NCBI RefSeq assembly: GCF_025024155.1
Contig: NW_026251759.1
Location: forward strand, 62,001-126,000
DNA: 64,000 bases
Reading direction: 5' to 3'
Source of the DNA: Gamsiella multidivaricata
Lineage: Eukaryota > Mortierellomycota > Mortierellomycetes > Mortierellales > Mortierellaceae
The position numbers and the translations under genes were made by a program. Positions 58,758-64,000 of this stretch are shown piece by piece (positions within the stretch are counted from its first letter, which is position 1; the number at the start of each line of letters is the position of its first letter). The notes beneath the pieces are model-generated. The model had not been told where the DNA came from and did not search any database. It was given only the letters and a program-made list of their open reading frames with translations.

Positions 58758-61169
58758 CTATTCATCGTCGTCGTCGTCCTCCTCCAAGGGCTCGTCATCT
58801 TCAATATCGCGACGGAGGAGCGACTGGATCAGGGGCAAGTATGGATGGGGCTGGCCAACTGGGTTCTGTTTCTTAACCTGCTCAAAATACTTCTCGTACA
58901 CGTTTCCGTCGTACGCGCCCAAAGGAGAGTTGATCATGTAATCCGAGTAATTGAATGAATCGATCAATGGGATGTACTCCTGGCGAACATCGCGGCAGAG
59001 AACATTAACTTGGCTACGAACATAGTCCATCTGCGAGGGAGTGAAGTAGCGGTACTGCAAGAAGAAGCCAGAGTTCTGCTCGATCGAATAGAGACCGTAA
59101 AGGAGGCAGACCTTGGTGAGAACGGGGCGAAGTCCCTCGGGAGCATTCCTGACAGCCTGGGCAAAGCGACGGAAGACATAGCCGAAAGAGTGAATTTTTG
59201 CAGCAGCGAGACGCGCCTGAGAGCATTCCTCGTACGCTGCCTCGGGGTTCATGCCTTGCTTGAGAGAGGTCTCAAAGTCATCTCCAGCCTTCTTGACAAC
59301 ATTAGCAGTAACGACACCCCAAGCCTCCTGAATAACGCCAAAGTCCAGGATTTCATCGTGGGTCTTGACAGCGCATCCTTGAGTGAGAAGGGTATCGAGA
59401 TGGTTGAGGTACTCGACTCCCTCGGGCTGAGACTTGCCACTAAGCGCTTCACGGTAACAGTTGACTAGGTAGCGTCCCGACTGAAGTGTCAAGATAGTGT
59501 TGTCTCCTTCCCAGGTGCAGTGAACTGCAAAGTCGTTGTAGGTCGTAGCAAGGCCGGTGTAGGAGGAGTATCCGTGACCGCCGAGGGTCTGACGACAAGC
59601 CTCAATGGCGTTCAAAGTCGCCCAGGTGCAGAAGGCCTTTAGGCCAGCAGAGGTGGCATGGGTCTCCTTGAGAGTATCGATCACCTCACCCATGGAGGCA
59701 TCGCCAGGCTGGGTCGATTCCAGCTTGTCCATAAGCTCTTCGTACAGTTTGTTGGTCTCGACACCCGTGAAATGGAAGGCAAAAGCCTGAGCCAGGAGAG
59801 GCATGAGGCGGTACTGGTGGATGGCATAGTCGATCAGCTTGGTCTCCTGCACATCGTGAGGATTGGAAGAGAACTGGCGACGGACAGCAGCGTAGCGACC
59901 GGCGATGGTGACAGCTTTCTTGGCGATGTTGCCCGAGTCGACAACCATGGCAACACGACCTTGGATCAAGGCACCGTAAGTGAGCTGGGCCATAGGGGGT
60001 TCCTTAACCTCACCAGCGCGTGACACCTTGGTGTGCTTCATCAGCATGTTGGTACGAGGGATGCGAACGTTCGTGAACTGGATCCAGCCGTTATCGATAC
60101 CATCGCGACCCATCTTCTTTCCGATATCGCCAATGTTGACGCCGGGCATCAGCATATAAGTGTGGGTATCACGGAGTTGAACCACAAAGGACTTTGTTCC
60201 GTAACGCTTACCACGCACGATCAGTTGTGCAAAGACGACGCAGTGGGTGGCCGTGTGAGCGGCACCTCCGATCCACCATTTGGTCGCGGTGATGGTGGGA
60301 GTATGGATAATGAATTGATCGGACGTCTCGTCGAACGTGGCGGTAGTCTCAAGTCCAGCGACGTTGGAGCCGTGGCCCAACTCAGTCATGGCAAAGCATC
60401 CAACCATACCATTCAGGGCCAGGGCACCCTTGGAGACCCAGTGCGAGAACTGAGCTGAGGTAGCAGAGCCGCGGAGGGCACCGAAGAACAGACCGTAGTG
60501 GACACCAAAACGGGTCCAGAAGCCGGGATCGATCAAAGAGATGGTCTGCATGCGCATGGTAAAGATTGGGACGGGTTCTGCAGAAACGTAGTGCACAATC
60601 GTGCGGAACTGTAAAAAAGAATGAGGGGGATTAAAGGATGAACTATGAACACTTTAACGGAGGCACATGCGGCATAGCGGTTCCATACCTTCTCCATTGT
60701 GCGTTCTCTGATCTGATCTTTGGTAACATCGTACATATCGTACATGCGGAAGGTGGGATCACGTTCGAGTTCCATCATGAACTTTTCTCGGACCTGATAG
60801 GAAGGTGTTGAGGTAATTGTTGAGCATGGTCAATGGTCGATTACATCTGCAGACAGTGGGGTTTCTCTAACGGCTCATCCGACGCGTACCTTGGTGAACT
60901 TTTCACCTCCATCCAAATAATAGGTCAACTCTCTGACATTGAACGTAGCCTTTTGTCTCTCCTCAGCCATAGACTCGATTGGACTACGAATTGGAGAAAA
61001 GGAAATTAGTATCAATATACTCGTTCGCGTGCATGACAATGGGTTAGACAACAAGCAGAAGTACAAGAACATACGTTTTTATCCTTGACTCCTCCTCAGC
61101 GGCACAAGGAGCGACCTGCAGGTGATTTTGGACATGGCTAAGGCGTTGTGAAAGGATGGACTCGGACAT
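58758..61169 (-). CDS. Peroxisomal acyl-CoA oxidase with N-terminal PTS2
   Basis: Four exons (61169-61075, 60983-60890, 60793-60689, 60608-58758) encode 714 residues. Core motifs of acyl-CoA oxidase are all present: GMVGCFAMTELGHGSNVAGL (FAD contact), TATKWWIGGAAHTATHCVVF, RVAMVVDSGNIAKKAVTIA and TYNDFAVHCTWEGDNTIL with the catalytic Glu. The enzyme makes trans-2-enoyl-CoA and hydrogen peroxide in the first step of peroxisomal beta-oxidation. Residues 9-17, RLSHVQNHL, fit the PTS2 consensus R-L-x5-H-L exactly. The C-terminus is a run of Asp and Glu with no SKL-type signal. The exons 1-3 are short and were joined by phase. The 951-bp spacer upstream is divergent from the RING gene. Confidence 0.95.
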
Positions 61170-62120
61170 TATGTTTTCTTTGGGATATGACAGTGAAAGA
61201 AAGAAAGAGAGGAAGCAACTTTAAGGTGAATGAGATTTCAAAGATGCAGGGACGAAGAGGAATGGAGTGAGAAAGGAATGAGGAACGGAGAAAGACGAGA
61301 AAAGGGTCGAGTGGGCATATTTATATATGGCGATGAGGATGGAGTGTGCTTTTCGGCTGCATTGCATTGGATATCCAGCACTGACCCTCATGTGCTGGCT
61401 GGCTCGTTCCTGGGCAGAAGAAAGTGTTTACTTTAACGGATTGAGTGAGCCAAGCACAATGGACACAAGCCATTTTATGTCTTGCGGTACGGATCCCCTG
61501 GATTTCTTCTTCGTCACCTGTCAGGCGAACCAACGAACCGTTGGGGATGCTAGTCTGGTCTATGAGGCTGCCTGCCAAGGCCGGGCACAGACAAAGAGAG
61601 CAACTTTGCAGTTTGTGTCTTTCTGGTTTTTTTTTTTTGGCTCTCTTGCTCTCCAAAATTAGAGTTTGTCTTTCCTCGCGTGGCCCCTCCACACGGCACC
61701 CCTACCGAAACGCGTTCTTCGGGCAGTCCGCCCATCCCCAACATGGACTGATATCACCACTGCGAAGATATCAAAAAGGCCGTATTGCCTCCAGACTGTC
61801 TGTCATTACTGTTATTTTGCTGTGCTTCCGCGTCGATTCGATTCGATTTCAGCTGGTCCATGCCTAAGACCCAACCGCGACTGAAAGTGTCTCGCTCTTA
61901 TTATACATTCCAGTCTCGCACCTTCCTCTTCCTCTGTAGATACCTCACATTCCTCTCGGTCGAGTCGGCCCTCCTCCCTTTCTCCTCGCTCAAAGCCCGC
62001 CTCACCTCATCTTCCCTCCAACTTTGCTGAACCCTCGGTGCAGTGTCCGTATTCTTGTCACACGCGTAAATACCACCCCCACATATCCCTGCTGTCTTAT
62101 TCGCTTGCATATTTGCCGCA
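61170..62120. other. Intergenic, divergent promoter region
   Basis: Between the acyl-CoA oxidase (minus) and the RING-H2 gene (plus). It contains a TATATTTATATA-like tract near 61318-61328 and CT-rich stretches before 62120. No gene is recognised. Confidence 0.5.
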
Positions 62121-63302
62121 ATGGCATCAGCTGTAACCTCAACTCTCGCCTCCGCCACCTTTGTCACATCAGAACCAACAGCGACTCAGGTTGCATACCC
62201 ACCCAACATCAACCATGTACGTGTCTATGCTTCTTTGCGACCAAATCAGGAGACCTGCAATTGCTCCAACAATGAACTGAAAAATGAAAAAAAAAAAAAA
62301 AAAAAAACGGCAAATTAGGCGGCTGCATACATCTCTGGGAGAGTATTGACCATCGGGGGACTGACTCTGCTGTTCATCGGCCTATGTAAGTGTTGACAAG
62401 CATCAGTATACAGAGTCATTTTACTTTCCCCACTGAAAGAGACGCCCTCGCTGAGTGTTTTGTCCCTGTGTTCCGCCTGCATAGGCTGTATTGCGGTTAC
62501 AATCTTAAGATTTTCGGAACAGGAACAGCATCCGGCGCAGGCCGTCGACCAGGAGAAAGCGCTCGTCTTGGACCAGAGTACTGTCAACAGCACCTTTCCA
62601 ATCCGCGTCTATCCCTCGAACCAGCATCTCTTTCTTGATAACGACGCCATGCTGGTTGTTACGACAACTACTGTATCGCAAGAAGAGTTGACGGATCAAT
62701 CGCGGCAACAAGAGAATGGCCCAGCACAGGGAAGTGAAAAGCAGATGCTTCATCCAACAGTTCAACATGCGTTCATGGACCTAGGTCGCCTAGGGCGATT
62801 ATGGAATCGAGACTCCTCGCGCTTCTCGTCTGTCTGCAATTCTCCCAGTCCTAGTCAGGCGGCTCGAATGCCATCATTTACAACGACGATGATGCAGAGT
62901 ACGCCAGTTCTATTATCGGCATCCTTTGCTGTGCCAATTCAGCCAGACACCCATGAGTCACCGGATCAAGTATCCACAGCTGAGGAGCTATGCTCGATCT
63001 GTCTCGGCGAATATGCAATCGATGACCGAATTCGGGTGCTTCCTTGTGGCCATGAATACCACGCAGGATGCATCGGTAAGTCTAAACACTAATGATTCGG
63101 CATTCTTGAAGGATAAGCCTGTTAATATGTTGAACTTGTTCACTGCATTCACTAACTCTCTGCTATACGTTCTCCTTTTATTCTAGACATTTGGCTTTGC
63201 CGCAAGTCGACGCAGTGCCCGCTATGCAAACACGATCTCCTGAACGACATTTCATCGTCCACTCCAGCACAGGTTCATTTTCTGGAGACGCCTTTTCCTT
63301 AA
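62121..63302 (+). CDS. Membrane-anchored RING-H2 E3 ubiquitin ligase
   Basis: Four exons (62121-62216, 62319-62385, 62485-63075, 63187-63302) give 289 residues. After a Thr/Ser/Ala-rich N-terminus, exons 2 and 3 make one membrane segment (VLTIGGLTLLFIGLCCIAVT). A 150-residue polar region leads to a RING-H2 finger at about 235-275: CSICLGEYAIDDRIRVLPCG, HEYHAGCI, DIWLCRKSTQCPLC. The C3H2C3 pattern with PCGH-xxH is complete. Such ATL/RNF-type ligases ubiquitinate membrane or secretory-pathway proteins. Target and compartment cannot be read from sequence. It ends facing the methyltransferase gene 164 bp away. Confidence 0.9.
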
Positions 63303-63466
63303 GATCTACCTTACACATGGGTTTCAGGGCAATTTTTCTTCCATCTCAATGTAGTATATCGTGTATCTAGGTAACACTTTCGACGAAACAACTGTATAAT
63401 CATACCATTTCAAACTGAACTGGCACTCTATGGAAATAATGATTATGTTGTCGAGGATGCTGGCCG

Positions 63467-64000
63467 CTAGCCCTGTTTAGCCATATGGTAGAAAAAGTAA
63501 TGGAAGGCGTCTCCGAGAGTCGAGATCTGAACAGTCCAGCAAGGCCGCTCCAGATGCCTTTTCCTGAAATGAGGTTGTCCAAATGTGATGTAGAGGAATT
63601 GCCCACCGACTTTGAGGACCCGCACGACCTCATCCACTTCCTGAGCTACAGTCCTGATAAGTTCCTCGTCTGGGTTCCAGACATCTCCTCGATCGCACAT
63701 CAGAGCGTCCATGGTGCCCTTATCGATCGCAACATCAAAGCTGCCGCCCTCAAATTTAAGATCCTTGATATCCATTTCAATCCCTATTGTAGATATATTC
63801 GTAAATGTGTTTGTCAATGTCGGGTTGGTCTTTCAGTTGCTTTCCGATATATATTTAAGCGATAATGTGGCATTCTTACACTCCATGCCAACTCGGTCCT
63901 TGCACTTTTGAGTCATGTTCTCGATAACAGTTTTTGAGAAATCGATGTTGACAATGTTATGGTACCCGTCATCGTACATGTCCTCGGAAAGCGCTGGAAT
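63467..64000 (-). CDS. EEF1AKMT4-like class I methyltransferase, 5' partial
   Basis: Two exons are visible (at least 64000-63880, then 63783-63467), giving the last 146 residues. The first continues beyond the window. It shows LSEDMYDDGYHNIVNIDFS, the motif I/II region of SAM-dependent methyltransferases of the METTL13/EEF1AKMT4 group. The intron joins VGME to W-IEMDIKDLKFEGGSFDVA. Then come IDKGTMDALM, the family's conserved acidic-GT motif, and EVVRVLKVGGQFLYITFGQP, HFRKRHL. Relatives methylate lysines of translation elongation factor 1A. The N-terminus with the first glycine-rich motif is outside. Substrate assignment is inference from family. Confidence 0.85.

Noticed and set aside
1..64000. 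tRNA genes, CRISPR arrays, bacterial promoters or operons
   Set aside because: A visual scan found no convincing tRNA box pair, no regularly spaced repeats and no bacterial gene layout; the sequence is eukaryotic.

Overview
The window is nuclear DNA from a filamentous fungus. Genes carry many short spliceosomal introns (mostly 70-110 nt, GT-AG), there are no operons or Shine-Dalgarno starts, and the set is eukaryotic: V-ATPase subunit D, SEC16, a NUR1-type nuclear rim protein, ABCC transporters, insulysin and acyl-CoA oxidase. A DALRD3-like protein (absent from the common yeasts), the expanded nuclease families and the intron style point to an early-diverging zygomycete fungus, most likely Mortierellomycota. 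That placement is inference; no marker was searched. All gene models below were spliced by hand from splice sites and reading-frame continuity.

Layout. 1-6.1 kb: end of a two-HMG-box protein (+), DALRD3-like protein (+), UPF0045/ECM15-like protein (-), NUR1-like protein (+). 6.5-12.2 kb: an accessory island. A decayed gene reads first as a FEN1/XPG-type nuclease and later as a module resembling the RuvC-type end of TnpB/Fanzor proteins. It is split by a 2.5 kb element carrying an intact piggyBac-fold transposase. 12.4-21.1 kb: V-ATPase subunit D (+), SEC16 (+), mitochondrial ribosomal protein bL21m (-). 22.0-37.1 kb: two full-length ABCC/MRP transporters in opposite orientation, with a PIN-like/ECM3-type carrier between them. 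The two transporters share stretches of identical DNA inside otherwise diverged genes, which suggests gene conversion. A 401-bp Mutator-like MITE with a 9-bp target duplication lies just beyond the first transporter.

37.4-41.5 kb: a di-iron membrane desaturase/hydroxylase (-) and a MIT-domain protein (-). 41.5-47.9 kb: gene-poor, with one lineage-type gene carrying a candidate PD-(D/E)XK motif and an apparent frameshift. 47.9-64 kb: RNF220-like RING ligase (-), NIPA-type magnesium transporter (+), insulysin (-), pirin (-), acyl-CoA oxidase (-), a membrane RING-H2 ligase (+) and the end of an EEF1AKMT4-like methyltransferase (-).

Most genes are independent housekeeping units. The parts most worth a second look are the interrupted XPG/RuvC-like gene, the TA-flanked piggyBac-fold element, the ABCC conversion tracts, the MITE and a canonical PTS2 signal on the acyl-CoA oxidase.
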